From Yoonia maritima (GTDB taxonomy: Bacteria; Pseudomonadota; Alphaproteobacteria; Rhodobacterales; Rhodobacteraceae), in the NCBI RefSeq assembly GCF_002933395.1, contig NZ_PKFN01000008.1:744001-808000 (forward strand): a stretch of DNA of 64,000 nt. Direction: 5' to 3'. A program made the position numbers and the translations under genes. The notes under the pieces are model-generated. The model searched no databases and was not told the origin of the DNA. It was given only the letters and a program-made list of their open reading frames with translations. Numbering within the stretch: position 1 is the first letter of the stretch; each line of letters opens with the position of its first letter. This document shows, in pieces, positions 42,573 through 51,873 of this stretch.

Positions 42573-43457
42573 ATGACAGATATTACGCTACTTGATGGCG
42601 GGATGGGCCAAGAGCTCATCCGTCGTTCCGGCGATACGGCAACCCCGCTTTGGGCAACGCAGGTCATGATTGATCACCCTTGCATGGTATCAGCGGTACA
42701 CCGGTCCTACCGTGACGCCGGCGCGACTGTCGCGATGACAAATACCTATGCGCTGCACCGCGACCGTTTCGTTGACACAGCTTACAAAGACCGCTTTGCA
42801 GCCCTTTACAGCACCGCACTTACCGAAGCTGAAGCCGCTTGCGCAGGCCACGGGCGCATCGCCGGCGCCATAGGTCCGCTAAGGGCATCATATCGCCCAG
42901 ACATTCATCCTGAACCTGCTGACGCCGTCCCGCTTTACGCAGAAGTCGCGCAACTATTAGGTCCGCGCGTCGATCTTATCATTTGCGAAACAATTGCCTC
43001 GATTGATCACGCCCGCTCTGTTCTTGCAGGGGCTATGACTGCGGGAAAACCGGTTTGGCTAGCCATGACTGTCGACGATAATGACGGTACACGACTTCGC
43101 TCTGGGGAACGTCTTGCGGATGTGATCCCCCACACGAAAGGAGCCGCAGCGCTATTGGCAAATTGCGCCGCGCCAGAGGCCATTAGCACCGCAATCGGTA
43201 TTCTCGCTGACAATGATTTGCCTTTTGGTGGTTATGCGAACGGTTTCCAGCAAATCACGAGCGATTTCCTCAAGGACAAACCCACAGTCAGCAGCCTTTC
43301 AGCAAGACGCGATTTAGGTCCCAAAGAATATGCCAGTCACGCTATGGGCTGGGTTGAACAAGGGGCAACAATTGTTGGCGGCTGTTGCGAAGTGGGCCCT
43401 GCACACATAGCTGAACTTGCCGCTGCACTGCGCGACGCGGGCCACGAAATCGTGTAA
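42573..43457 (+). CDS. Homocysteine S-methyltransferase family protein
   Basis: 294 residues of the Zn-dependent BHMT/MmuM family. LLDGGMGQELIRR opens the barrel, LLANCAAPEAI gives the first Zn Cys, and VGGCCEVGPAHI gives the last two. It transfers a methyl group from betaine, S-methylmethionine or a related donor to homocysteine. Next to a dimethylglycine dehydrogenase-like gene, a betaine- or sulfonium-type donor is attractive (inference); the donor cannot be read from sequence. Confidence 0.88.
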   Translation: MTDITLLDGGMGQELIRRSGDTATPLWATQVMIDHPCMVSAVHRSYRDAGATVAMTNTYALHRDRFVDTAYKDRFAALYSTALTEAEAACAGHGRIAGAIGPLRASYRPDIHPEPADAVPLYAEVAQLLGPRVDLIICETIASIDHARSVLAGAMTAGKPVWLAMTVDDNDGTRLRSGERLADVIPHTKGAAALLANCAAPEAISTAIGILADNDLPFGGYANGFQQITSDFLKDKPTVSSLSARRDLGPKEYASHAMGWVEQGATIVGGCCEVGPAHIAELAAALRDAGHEIV

Positions 43458-43536
43458 CACTTACAACTCAAGCACCGCGTTTAACGTATCCTGTTATTCT
43501 TAAAGCATAATAAAAAATGGTGACGAAACGCCCAAG

Positions 43537-43565
43537 TCGTGAAAACATCGGCTAAAATTTCACGA
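43537..43565. promoter_or_regulatory. 8-bp inverted repeat upstream of the DMGDH-like gene
   Basis: TCGTGAAA and TTTCACGA are separated by 13 bp, 20 to 49 bp before the start codon. It could be an operator, for example for the XRE-cupin regulator encoded upstream. Confidence 0.35.
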
Positions 43566-43585
43566 ACACGAATCGGCACGTCATC

Positions 43586-46030
43586 ATGGCAAAGCTTCCT
43601 ACATCTGCGCGCGTGGTCATTATCGGTGGCGGGGTTATAGGCTGTTCCGTTGCCTATCACCTTAGCAAACTGGGATGGAAAGACGTTGTTTTACTCGAAC
43701 GCAAACAACTGACCTCTGGAACCACTTGGCATGCCGCCGGGCTGATCGCGCAGCTACGTGCAACGGCGAACATGACCAAGCTCGCGCGCTACTCCCAGGA
43801 ATTATACGGGAACCTAGAGACAGAAACAGGTGTCGCAACTGGTTTCAAACGTAACGGTTCAATCACTGTTGCCCTCACGGATGAACGCAAAGAAGAGATT
43901 TTTCGCCAAGCAGCCATGGCACGCGCCTTTGGCGTCGATGTCGAGGAAATTTCTCCGGCTGAAGTTAAAGCCCGCTATGATCATCTAAACATCGACGGCG
44001 TAAAGGCTGGCGTCTACCTACCACGTGACGGACAAGGTGATCCCGCGAACATTGCGCTCGCATTGGCCAAGGGCGCACGTATGAATGGCGCAGTCATTGC
44101 GGAACGTACCAAGGTCACGAACATCAACCGCACCGGGCGTCGGGTTACCTCTGTCGATTGGCAAACTGCTGACGATAACGGCACGATCACCTGTGATATG
44201 GTCGTCAATTGCGCTGGCATGTGGGGCCATGAGGTTGGCAAAATGATGGGAACGAATGTTCCGCTTCATGCCTGCGAGCATTTCTATATCGTCACTGAAA
44301 ACATTCCCGATCTCGCGCAATTGCCGGTTCTTCGTGTGCCGGACGAATGCGCCTATTATAAAGAGGACGCAGGTAAAATCCTGCTGGGTGCGTTCGAACC
44401 AAACGCCAAACCTTGGGCCATGAATGGCATCCCGGATGATTTCGAATTCGACCAATTGCCCGAAGATTTCGATCACTTTGAACCAATCCTAGAGGCCGCA
44501 GTGAACCGCCTGCCAATGCTGGCCGAGGCAGGTATCCACACGTTCTTTAACGGACCCGAGAGCTTTACCCCTGACGATGCGTATCACCTTGGGCAAGCAC
44601 CCGAGATGGACAATGTTTGGGTTGCGGCTGGGTTTAACTCTATTGGGATCCAATCGGCTGGTGGCGCTGGGATGGCGCTGTCGCAATGGATGGATACGGG
44701 CGAGAAACCGTTCGATCTGGGTGATGTCGACATATCGCGGATGCAGCCGTTTCAGGGCAACAAAACCTACCTGTTTGAACGGTCCAAGGAAACGCTTGGC
44801 TTGCTGTATGCCGACCATTTTCCATTCCGCCAAAAAGCGACAGCGCGTGGCATTCGGCGCAGCCCTTTCCACCAACACCTGATGGATCAGGGCGCCGTGA
44901 TGGGTGAACTGGCCGGATGGGAGCGTGCGAATTGGTTCGCGCAGCCCGGGCAGGCGCCTGCTTATGAATATTCATGGAAACGTCAAAACTTCTTTGGCAA
45001 TGTCGCGGATGAGGTCAGCGCGATCCGCAGCAATGTCGGCATGTACGACATGTCATCCTTTGGCAAAATTAGGATCGAAGGCCACGATGCAACCGCATTT
45101 ATGAACCATATCTGTGGCGGCGAAATGGACGTCCCCGCAGGGAAGATCGTTTATTCACAATTCCTTAACCAACATGGCGGGATCGAAGCGGACATCACCG
45201 TCACGCGTTTATCTGAAACGGCCTATCTGGTTGTGACACCGGCCGCGACGCGCCTGGCTGATCAAACCTGGATGCAGCGAAACGTTGGCGAATTCAATGT
45301 GGTGATCACTGACATGACCGCATCCGAAGCCGTCCTAGCCGTGATGGGACCAAACAGTCGCAAGCTGCTACAAGCGGTGTCGCCCAATGACTTTACGAAC
45401 GCGATAAATCCGTTCAGCACTGCGCAAGAGGTTGAGATCGGCATGGGCCTCGCCCGTGTGCACCGCGTCACCTACGTTGGTGAGCTGGGATGGGAGGTCT
45501 ACGTATCGACCGACATGGCCGCCTATGTGTTTGAAACGCTGCACACCGCGGGACAGGACATGGGGCTAAAACTGTGCGGCATGCATATGATGGACGCGGC
45601 CCGTCTGGAGAAGGGTTTCCGCCACTTCGGGCACGACATCACCTGCGAAGACCATGTGCTAGAAGCCGGGTTGGGCTTTGCCGTCAAAACCGACAAGCCC
45701 GCTTTCATCGGACGCGATGCGGTTCTGCGCAAACGCGAAGCAGGGCTGGACAGGCGTTTGGTTCAGTTCAAACTTACAGATCCCGAACCGCTGCTTTATC
45801 ACAATGAACCGATCATCAGGGATGGTAACACCGTCGGATATTTGTCGTCGGGTGGTTATGGCCATCACTTGGGCGCGGCTATTGGTATGGGATATGTTCC
45901 TTGCAAGGGCGAAACTGTCGCCGACATGCTGGGTAGCACCTATGAGATCGACGTGATGGGCACGCGGGTCAAGGCAGAAGCCCAGCTACGCCCATTCTAC
46001 AATCCCAAAGGTGACCGTACAAAGGTTTAG
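43586..46030 (+). CDS. FAD/GcvT-type dimethylglycine or sarcosine dehydrogenase-like protein
   Basis: 814 residues. The N-terminal DAO domain starts ARVVIIGGGVIGCSVAYHLSKLGWKDVVLLE, and SGTTWHAAGL has the His used for covalent FAD attachment in dimethylglycine/sarcosine dehydrogenases. The C-terminal half is a GcvT-like folate-binding domain (SSFGKIRIEGHDATAFMNHIC, YVGELGWEVYV, AARLEKGFRHFGHDI), which captures the methyl carbon on tetrahydrofolate. It demethylates an N-methylated amine such as dimethylglycine or sarcosine. The creatinase product in this window, sarcosine, is a possible substrate. Confidence 0.9.
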   Translation: MAKLPTSARVVIIGGGVIGCSVAYHLSKLGWKDVVLLERKQLTSGTTWHAAGLIAQLRATANMTKLARYSQELYGNLETETGVATGFKRNGSITVALTDERKEEIFRQAAMARAFGVDVEEISPAEVKARYDHLNIDGVKAGVYLPRDGQGDPANIALALAKGARMNGAVIAERTKVTNINRTGRRVTSVDWQTADDNGTITCDMVVNCAGMWGHEVGKMMGTNVPLHACEHFYIVTENIPDLAQLPVLRVPDECAYYKEDAGKILLGAFEPNAKPWAMNGIPDDFEFDQLPEDFDHFEPILEAAVNRLPMLAEAGIHTFFNGPESFTPDDAYHLGQAPEMDNVWVAAGFNSIGIQSAGGAGMALSQWMDTGEKPFDLGDVDISRMQPFQGNKTYLFERSKETLGLLYADHFPFRQKATARGIRRSPFHQHLMDQGAVMGELAGWERANWFAQPGQAPAYEYSWKRQNFFGNVADEVSAIRSNVGMYDMSSFGKIRIEGHDATAFMNHICGGEMDVPAGKIVYSQFLNQHGGIEADITVTRLSETAYLVVTPAATRLADQTWMQRNVGEFNVVITDMTASEAVLAVMGPNSRKLLQAVSPNDFTNAINPFSTAQEVEIGMGLARVHRVTYVGELGWEVYVSTDMAAYVFETLHTAGQDMGLKLCGMHMMDAARLEKGFRHFGHDITCEDHVLEAGLGFAVKTDKPAFIGRDAVLRKREAGLDRRLVQFKLTDPEPLLYHNEPIIRDGNTVGYLSSGGYGHHLGAAIGMGYVPCKGETVADMLGSTYEIDVMGTRVKAEAQLRPFYNPKGDRTKV

Positions 46031-47229
46031 CCGCGCAGTAACGCCCCCAAACGTTTGATGCCTTCTTCAATCGTTGCTTCATCGGGTAATGAGAAATTCA
46101 GCCGGATTGTGTTTCCGCCTGATCCGTCAGCGTGAAACGCACGGCCCGGTACAAACGCCACGCGTTGCGTTTCAAGCGACTTGGCCAGCATTGTAGCCCC
46201 GTCCATATGATCAGGAAGCGTCAGCCAGATGAACATACCGCCTTCGGGCTGGGTCCATGTCACGCCGTCAGGCATATGCTTTGAAAGCGCGTTTAACATA
46301 TAATCTCGGCGCTTTTTATAGGCACTCCGCAATTTTGAGACATGTTCATCAAAGCAGGCTTTTGCTACCTTCGTGATCGCAATCTGGTTGATCGTCGCTG
46401 AATGTAGGTCGGCTGCTTGCTTCATCAATACCAATCGAGAGATCACCGGCTTTGCGGCGCAAACCCACCCAACCCGCAGGCCCGGTGACAGTGTTTTCGA
46501 AAAACTTCCGCAATAGATCGTGCGGCAATCTTCGATGCTGCCTTTGCGGGCGATTTCCAACGCCAGCACGGGCGGGATCGCGTCGCCGTCATACCGCAGT
46601 GACTGATAGGCCGCGTCTTCGATTACTGCGATGTTGAGATCGTCGGCCAAGTCCAGCAGGGACTCGCGTCCAGCCCGGTCGATGGTTTCGCCAGTTGGAT
46701 TCGCAAAATCAACTGACGCGTAGGCAAATTTTACCCTGCCGCCATTGTCAGCAGCGCGCGCGGCATAGTCCGCAGGCGTCCGGTTCGCGTGGGGCATCAA
46801 GCGATCGTAATGCGGTTCATATGCATTGAATGCACCAAGCGCGCCCAGATAGGTCGGCCATGAAACCAACGCTGTGTCATTTGGCGAAAGGAAAAGCTTG
46901 CCCAGATAATCCAGTGCCTGCTGCGACCCTGACGTGATCAGGATATTGTCACGCGTACACGGCACGCCCAGTTTCGCCATCTGCTCCGCGATCCAATCAC
47001 GCAGCGGCGGATAGCCTTCGCTTGCTGAATACTGCAGCGCTTCGCTTTGGGTATCGGGGCCAAGCGTCTCAGCAAATGCGTCTTGGAACGCGGTGACCGG
47101 AAACAGTTTGGGGTCAGGAATGCCCCCGGCAAAAGAGATAATATCGGGCTGGTCGAGCAGCTTTAAAAGCTCTCGAATTTCAGAAGCGGTCATCCGTGAC
47201 ATACGTGATGAAAATATCTGATCCCACAT
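46027..47229 (-). CDS. PLP-dependent aminotransferase (2-aminoadipate/LysN-like)
   Basis: 400 residues of fold type I class. ISFAGGIPDPKLFP and YSASEGYPPLRDWIAEQM are typical of the LysN/aromatic/MocR-related branch; VDFANPTGETI, IEDAAYQSLRYDG and GSFSKTLSPGLRVGW carry the PLP contacts and Lys; IRLNFS gives the carboxylate Arg. Acceptor specificity is not determined. ATG 47229 follows GGAGAT, preferred over 47244 and 47280. It is convergent with the dehydrogenase and overlaps it by 4 bases. Confidence 0.88.
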   Translation of the reverse strand: MWDQIFSSRMSRMTASEIRELLKLLDQPDIISFAGGIPDPKLFPVTAFQDAFAETLGPDTQSEALQYSASEGYPPLRDWIAEQMAKLGVPCTRDNILITSGSQQALDYLGKLFLSPNDTALVSWPTYLGALGAFNAYEPHYDRLMPHANRTPADYAARAADNGGRVKFAYASVDFANPTGETIDRAGRESLLDLADDLNIAVIEDAAYQSLRYDGDAIPPVLALEIARKGSIEDCRTIYCGSFSKTLSPGLRVGWVCAAKPVISRLVLMKQAADLHSATINQIAITKVAKACFDEHVSKLRSAYKKRRDYMLNALSKHMPDGVTWTQPEGGMFIWLTLPDHMDGATMLAKSLETQRVAFVPGRAFHADGSGGNTIRLNFSLPDEATIEEGIKRLGALLRG

Positions 47230-47312
47230 CTGCCGAATCTCCATGAGGCTGCGTAGAGCATCATCATGGCAGAACCACATATTAAGTCAATAATGCTGAC
47301 CTAAGCTTCACT

Positions 47313-47340
47313 GCGCCCGCTCAAGAAATTGACCGGGCGC
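47313..47340 (-). terminator. Possible terminator after ctpA
   Basis: GCGCCCG pairs with CGGGCGC around a 14-nt loop, 8 bases after the ctpA stop on the minus strand. No U-run follows, so assignment is tentative. Confidence 0.35.
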
Positions 47341-47348
47341 TCGCGTAT

Positions 47349-48695
47349 TTAATCGTTGCTGTGCGCCACGGGCCCAAGGGCGTTCAAACCCTTTAGGATG
47401 TCGATTGCGTAAGCCAATTGATAATCATCCTCGCGGAGTTCTGCCGCAGCGACAGCGCGCGCACGGTCTTCTTCGATTTGGCGAATTTCATCTTCGGTCA
47501 GGCTGTCGTTGTCCAGCGCACCGCGTAGCGACGCTTCTGTCCGTGGGTTGCCCGTGTTCTCTTCTTCGTCCTCATCAACCGGTTGTGGGCGCGGCTGTTC
47601 AACAATGATGTCAGGCGAAATACCCAGCGCCTGAATAGAGCGACCCGATGGCGTATAGTAGCGCGCTGTAGTCAGGCGCATCGCGCCATCGCTGCTGAGC
47701 GGGATAACCGTTTGCACAGAGCCTTTGCCGAATGAATTTGTACCAACGACAATCGCACGGCGGTGATCTTGCAAGGCACCAGCGACGATTTCAGACGCCG
47801 ATGCAGAGCCGCCGTTGATCAATACAACAATCGGTTTTCCCTGCGCCAAATCGCCGACTGTGGCGTTAAAACGGTCACCGTCGGCCGCGTCACGACCACG
47901 CGTAGATACGATTTCACCCGCGTCTAGGAACGCGTCAGAAACAAACACAGCTTGGTTCAGAAGGCCGCCCGGATTGTTACGCAAGTCAAGGATGAAACCA
48001 TCTAAGTTCTCAATACCGCCTGCCGCCTCGACCTGTTCATCAATGCCTTCGCTTAGGTTCGGGAAGGTCTGTTCGTTAAAGGTCGTCACCCGCAAAACAA
48101 CAGCGTTCCCTTCAGTCCGGCTGCGCACCGCTGTCAGTTTGATAGTGTCGCGGATAATCGACACGTCAAACGGCTCCACTTCGCCTTCGCGTACGACGGT
48201 CACGATGATTTCGGCTCCAACGGGGCCACGCATAAGTGTGACCGCCTCATCAAGGGTCAGCCCCATGACGCTTTCGCCATCGACGGCCGTGATATAATCA
48301 CCGGCCAATATTCCAGCAGCATCAGCGGGCGTGCCATCCATAGGTGACACAACCTTTACCCAACCTTCTTCTTGGGTGACTTCGATGCCAAGACCGCCAA
48401 ATTCGCCGCGCGTGCTGACCCGCATTGCAGCAGCATCTTCTGCGGACATATAGCTAGAGTGCGGATCGAGCGATGTTAGCATGCCGTTGATCGCCGCTTC
48501 GATCAGTTCTTTATCATTCACGTCTTGAACATAATCAGTTCGGATACGTTCAAAAATGTCACCAAACAGATCAAGCTGTTCATACACGCTGCCGGTGTCT
48601 TGGGCATCTTGGGCAACCAAGGGCCCAGCGACTTGAATTGTTGTAACAAGGCCAAGTGCGGCACCACCAACAGCGGCAAAAATCAGCTTTTTCAT
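47349..48695 (-). CDS. ctpA: C-terminal processing peptidase (S41)
   Basis: 448 residues. Signal or anchor (MKKLIFAAVGGAALGLVTTIQVAG), an N-terminal helical region, a PDZ domain (GGLGIEVTQEEGWVKVVSPMDGTPADAAGILAGDYITAVDG, about 100-140), then the S41 core: GFILDLRNNPGGLL, GGSASASEIVAGAL with the catalytic Ser, and GTNSFGKGSVQ with the catalytic Lys. The C-terminus is acidic. It trims periplasmic proteins from their C-terminus. It follows the EnvC-like gene by 14 bp and probably shares its transcript. ATG 48695 is chosen; the open frame reaches 48728. Confidence 0.93.
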   Translation of the reverse strand: MKKLIFAAVGGAALGLVTTIQVAGPLVAQDAQDTGSVYEQLDLFGDIFERIRTDYVQDVNDKELIEAAINGMLTSLDPHSSYMSAEDAAAMRVSTRGEFGGLGIEVTQEEGWVKVVSPMDGTPADAAGILAGDYITAVDGESVMGLTLDEAVTLMRGPVGAEIIVTVVREGEVEPFDVSIIRDTIKLTAVRSRTEGNAVVLRVTTFNEQTFPNLSEGIDEQVEAAGGIENLDGFILDLRNNPGGLLNQAVFVSDAFLDAGEIVSTRGRDAADGDRFNATVGDLAQGKPIVVLINGGSASASEIVAGALQDHRRAIVVGTNSFGKGSVQTVIPLSSDGAMRLTTARYYTPSGRSIQALGISPDIIVEQPRPQPVDEDEEENTGNPRTEASLRGALDNDSLTEDEIRQIEEDRARAVAAAELREDDYQLAYAIDILKGLNALGPVAHSND

Positions 48696-48709
48696 TCCAC
48701 GTCCTATGT

Positions 48710-49786
48710 CTATTCTAGCGCAAACCAAGCATCCGGGTTTACCGGACCTTGCCCTTCCCTGACCTCAAGATAAAGGGGTTGTGCGGCTTCATCTGTGCCA
48801 TCAGTCTCGTTTTCAGTCAAAATACCGTTAACTTTTGTCGCATCCCCGCCCATCAACCCAAGCGGCGTGCCAGCGGGAATGATTTGGCCCACGTCACCAT
48901 ACAACGTTTCTAACCCCGCAAAGATGAACAAAACGTCAGGTGCAGGTTCAAGGATGACCACATTCACATCGCCAAGCAGCGGCCCGCGATATAATAACGT
49001 TGCTGCAACCGGCGATGTCACTAACGCCTGCGGTGCAGCAGCAATATATACACCCTCTGCCGCGCGGCCCGACGATTGAACGATACCCTTCACAGGAAGC
49101 GGAAGGTTCCCCTGCCGCGCAAGAACGGCATCAGGATCAGGCAAATCATTCGCAAGAGCATCTGCAAACGCACCCAAAGTGTCAGAACTCGCCATTAGAA
49201 GGGCGATCTGCACCGTGTCCTCTTCGAACCGGGTCGGCAAATCGCTGCGTTCGGATATAGCGCGCGCCAATGCGGCACGTGCATCCTGCGCGCCGGTTAA
49301 CCCGTCTTCCAAATTTCCGGTTGCTGCCGCACGCACGTCACGCAAGTCCTGAACTTGCAAAAGCTGGCTGCGTAACGTTTCAGCCTCGGCTTGTAGGCCT
49401 TCTGTTACATCGGCAACCAACATACCCGCGCGCACCGAATCTATCGGGTGCTGCGCATTGCTACGGGCGACCGGTTCTGGCGTGTTCGAAATCGTTGATA
49501 GCGCACCTAGCAAATGCCCCAGCTCAGACCTGCGCGCGGATAAATCAGCAGACAATTCGGCCTCTTGCGCCGTAACCTGTCGCAGCCCAGAACGCACCGC
49601 GGCCAATCCAGCCTCATACGCCTGAACCGTTTCGGTCAACGCCTTGATTTGATCACGCGCTCCACCAGCTGACTGAAGCCGGTCCTGCGCACCCTGAAGC
49701 TGCGCCATCGCGTCGCGCGCGGCTTCGCCAGCGCTTTGCCCCCACGCGGGCAAAGCCAGACAAATCAAAAACGCTGCAAGCCTCAT
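48710..49786 (-). CDS. EnvC-like protein with degenerate LytM (M23) domain
   Basis: 358 residues. A signal peptide (MRLAAFLICLALPAWG) precedes two long coiled-coil stretches (about 20-180) as in EnvC. The C-terminal LytM domain has LETLYGDVGQIIPAGTPLGLMGG and LYLEVREGQGPVNPDAWF, but the metal His residues of active M23 enzymes (Y-A-H and H-L-H-F) are replaced, so like EnvC/NlpD it probably activates an amidase and does not cut peptidoglycan itself. It overlaps gpmI by 4 bases and is followed by ctpA. Confidence 0.85.
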   Translation of the reverse strand: MRLAAFLICLALPAWGQSAGEAARDAMAQLQGAQDRLQSAGGARDQIKALTETVQAYEAGLAAVRSGLRQVTAQEAELSADLSARRSELGHLLGALSTISNTPEPVARSNAQHPIDSVRAGMLVADVTEGLQAEAETLRSQLLQVQDLRDVRAAATGNLEDGLTGAQDARAALARAISERSDLPTRFEEDTVQIALLMASSDTLGAFADALANDLPDPDAVLARQGNLPLPVKGIVQSSGRAAEGVYIAAAPQALVTSPVAATLLYRGPLLGDVNVVILEPAPDVLFIFAGLETLYGDVGQIIPAGTPLGLMGGDATKVNGILTENETDGTDEAAQPLYLEVREGQGPVNPDAWFALE

Positions 49787-51297
49787 TTCTTAATCAAGCT
49801 ACGACCGGTCATTTCATCTGGCAAAGCGAGCCCCATCAAATCAAGAATGGTCGGCGCAAGATCCGCCAGACGGCCGTCGCGTAGTGTCACACCCTCTGGT
49901 CCGCCGACAAGCGCAACGGGCACCGGGTTCAGCGTGTGCGCCGTGTGTGGGCCGCCCGTTTCCGGGTCGATCATCGTTTCACAGTTACCGTGGTCAGCGG
50001 TAACGATCATCGCGCCGCCTACGGCTTTGAGTGCCGCAAGCACCTCACCCAAACCTTGATCAACGGCTTCGCAGGCTTTGATCCCAGCATTGAGATCGCC
50101 AGTATGCCCAACCATGTCAGGGTTCGCGTAGTTCGTAACGATCAGATCATAACCGCTTCCAATTGCCTTTACGAAAGCTTTGGTCACTTCCCCAGATGAC
50201 ATTTCCGGCTGCAGATCATAGGTCGCAACCTTTGGGGATTTCGGCATAAAACGATCTTCGCCCGGCGCAGGTTCTTCGACGCCACCGTTCAAAAAGAACG
50301 TCACATGCGGATATTTTTCTGTCTCGGCGAGGCGGAACTGACGAAGCCCATGTTTTGCAACCCACGCACCCAAAGTGTTTTTTATATCGCGTTTGGGGAA
50401 CACTGTTTCGAACCAGACATCGTGACGATCAGAATAGCTGACCATACCAAGAAGGGCAGCCATCTGTGGCTGCACACGGTCAAAGCCGTCAAAGTCAGGG
50501 TCAGCAATCGCCGCGAGGATTTCACGCGCTCGGTCAGATCGGAAGTTTAGGCAGAAGTAACCGTCGCCTTCTGCAAATCCCGCGTAATCACCAATGACCG
50601 TCGCAGGAATGAATTCATCCGTCTTGCCGTTAGCATAAGCAGCGGCAATGGCGTCTTGCGGCGTCGCGGCTTTGCCCCCCTGCCCGGTTGCCATCGCATC
50701 ATAGGCCGTCTGAACGCGTTCCCACCGGTTATCACGATCCATCGCGTAATAACGACCAATCACGGTCACGATCTGCGCAGTAGCTGGCAGGCCGTCCTCT
50801 AGCTCTTGCATAAATTCTTTTGCTGACGATGGGGCAACATCGCGCCCATCTGTAATGGCGTGGATCACAACAGGAACGCCCGCATCCGCCAACGCCTGAG
50901 CCGCCGCAATAATGTGGTGCACATGACCATGCACGCCGCCGTCAGACACCACGCCCATCAGGTGGGCACGCCCGCCGCTGGCTTTCATCTTGGCGATAAA
51001 TGCCTGCAAAGGTTCTGCGGTTGCAAAGGTGCCGTCTTCGATTGCCAGCTCGATCTGCCCCAGATCCATCGCGACAACGCGGCCTGCACCGATATTGGTA
51101 TGCCCGACCTCAGAGTTACCCATCTGACCGCCCGGCAAACCAGCGTCGCGGCCATGGGTCAATAGCTGCGCGTGCGGTCCTTGCATGACCGCATCAAAAT
51201 TCGGTGTATTCGCAAGTTTCGGTGCGTTGCCCGTGGTGTCATCACGCAGCCCCCAACCATCAAGAATACACAAGACAACAGGTTTCGGTGCAGACAT
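49783..51297 (-). CDS. gpmI: 2,3-bisphosphoglycerate-independent phosphoglycerate mutase
   Basis: 504 residues. VLCILDGWGLR gives the first Mn Asp; GGQMGNSEVGHTNIGAGRVV contains the phospho-Ser; HAITDGRDVAP and DHGNCE hold further metal ligands. Interconverts 3- and 2-phosphoglycerate in glycolysis and gluconeogenesis. The ATGA overlap with the EnvC-like gene is a common rhodobacterial arrangement. Confidence 0.96.
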   Translation of the reverse strand: MSAPKPVVLCILDGWGLRDDTTGNAPKLANTPNFDAVMQGPHAQLLTHGRDAGLPGGQMGNSEVGHTNIGAGRVVAMDLGQIELAIEDGTFATAEPLQAFIAKMKASGGRAHLMGVVSDGGVHGHVHHIIAAAQALADAGVPVVIHAITDGRDVAPSSAKEFMQELEDGLPATAQIVTVIGRYYAMDRDNRWERVQTAYDAMATGQGGKAATPQDAIAAAYANGKTDEFIPATVIGDYAGFAEGDGYFCLNFRSDRAREILAAIADPDFDGFDRVQPQMAALLGMVSYSDRHDVWFETVFPKRDIKNTLGAWVAKHGLRQFRLAETEKYPHVTFFLNGGVEEPAPGEDRFMPKSPKVATYDLQPEMSSGEVTKAFVKAIGSGYDLIVTNYANPDMVGHTGDLNAGIKACEAVDQGLGEVLAALKAVGGAMIVTADHGNCETMIDPETGGPHTAHTLNPVPVALVGGPEGVTLRDGRLADLAPTILDLMGLALPDEMTGRSLIKK

Positions 51298-51365
51298 CAG
51301 ATTATCTCCGTAATAACGTTAGGGCAGGTCTAGCGCAGGTCGATGACAAACAAAACACGCCACAT

Positions 51366-51398
51366 CCTCGCTTTGGTCAAAATACTCTCGCCGAAGGC
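51366..51398 (+). repeat. Dispersed 33-bp element, copy 4 (gpmI-rlmH gap)
   Basis: CCTCGCTTTGGTCAAAATAC followed by TCTCGCCGAAGGC. It lies between rlmH (ending at 51403 on the minus strand) and gpmI, opposite to both in orientation. Two bases differ from copy 1 in the GC-rich half. Confidence 0.75.
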
Positions 51399-51402
51399 GG
51401 AA

Positions 51403-51873
51403 CTACGCCCGGTGGTAGGGACCGCCCGACAGAATTGCCGCGGCACGGTACAGCTGTTCTGCCAACATCACCCGGACGAGCATGTGCGGCCAAACCATTT
51501 TGCCAAAGCTCAGTGATGCATCCGCTTGGGCGCGCAAACTAGGGTCGATGCCGTCGGCACCACCAATCACAAAGGACACATCTTGGCGGCCTTGGTCACG
51601 CCAGCCCGCAAGCATTTTCGCGAAATCAGGGGATGACATCACCTTGCCGCGCTCATCCATCGTGCAGATTAACGAACCAGTGGGGATGGCCTTTTGCAGC
51701 AACTGGGCCTCGGCGGGCATTCCGCCGCCCTTTTTATCTTCGACCTCGATCAGTTGCGCAGGGCCAAGTGCAAGCGGCCGGCCCGTCCGATCAAACCGGG
51801 TCAGATAATCATCGTAAAGGTCGCGCTCTGGGCCCTGCCGAAGCCGGCCCACTGCACAAATATGAACACGCAT
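51403..51873 (-). CDS. rlmH: 23S rRNA pseudouridine-1915 N3-methyltransferase RlmH
   Basis: 156 residues of the SPOUT class. MRVHICAVGRLRQGPERDLYDDYLTRF opens it, LICTMDERGKVMSSPDFA and FVIGGADGIDPSLRAQADASLSFGKMVWPHMLVRVMLAEQLYRA (by position 97-145) form the knot and SAM site. It methylates Psi1915 of 23S rRNA in the 70S ribosome. Start ATG 51873 overlaps the rsfS stop by one base (TGATG), so both ribosome-associated proteins are coupled. Confidence 0.95.
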   Translation of the reverse strand: MRVHICAVGRLRQGPERDLYDDYLTRFDRTGRPLALGPAQLIEVEDKKGGGMPAEAQLLQKAIPTGSLICTMDERGKVMSSPDFAKMLAGWRDQGRQDVSFVIGGADGIDPSLRAQADASLSFGKMVWPHMLVRVMLAEQLYRAAAILSGGPYHRA

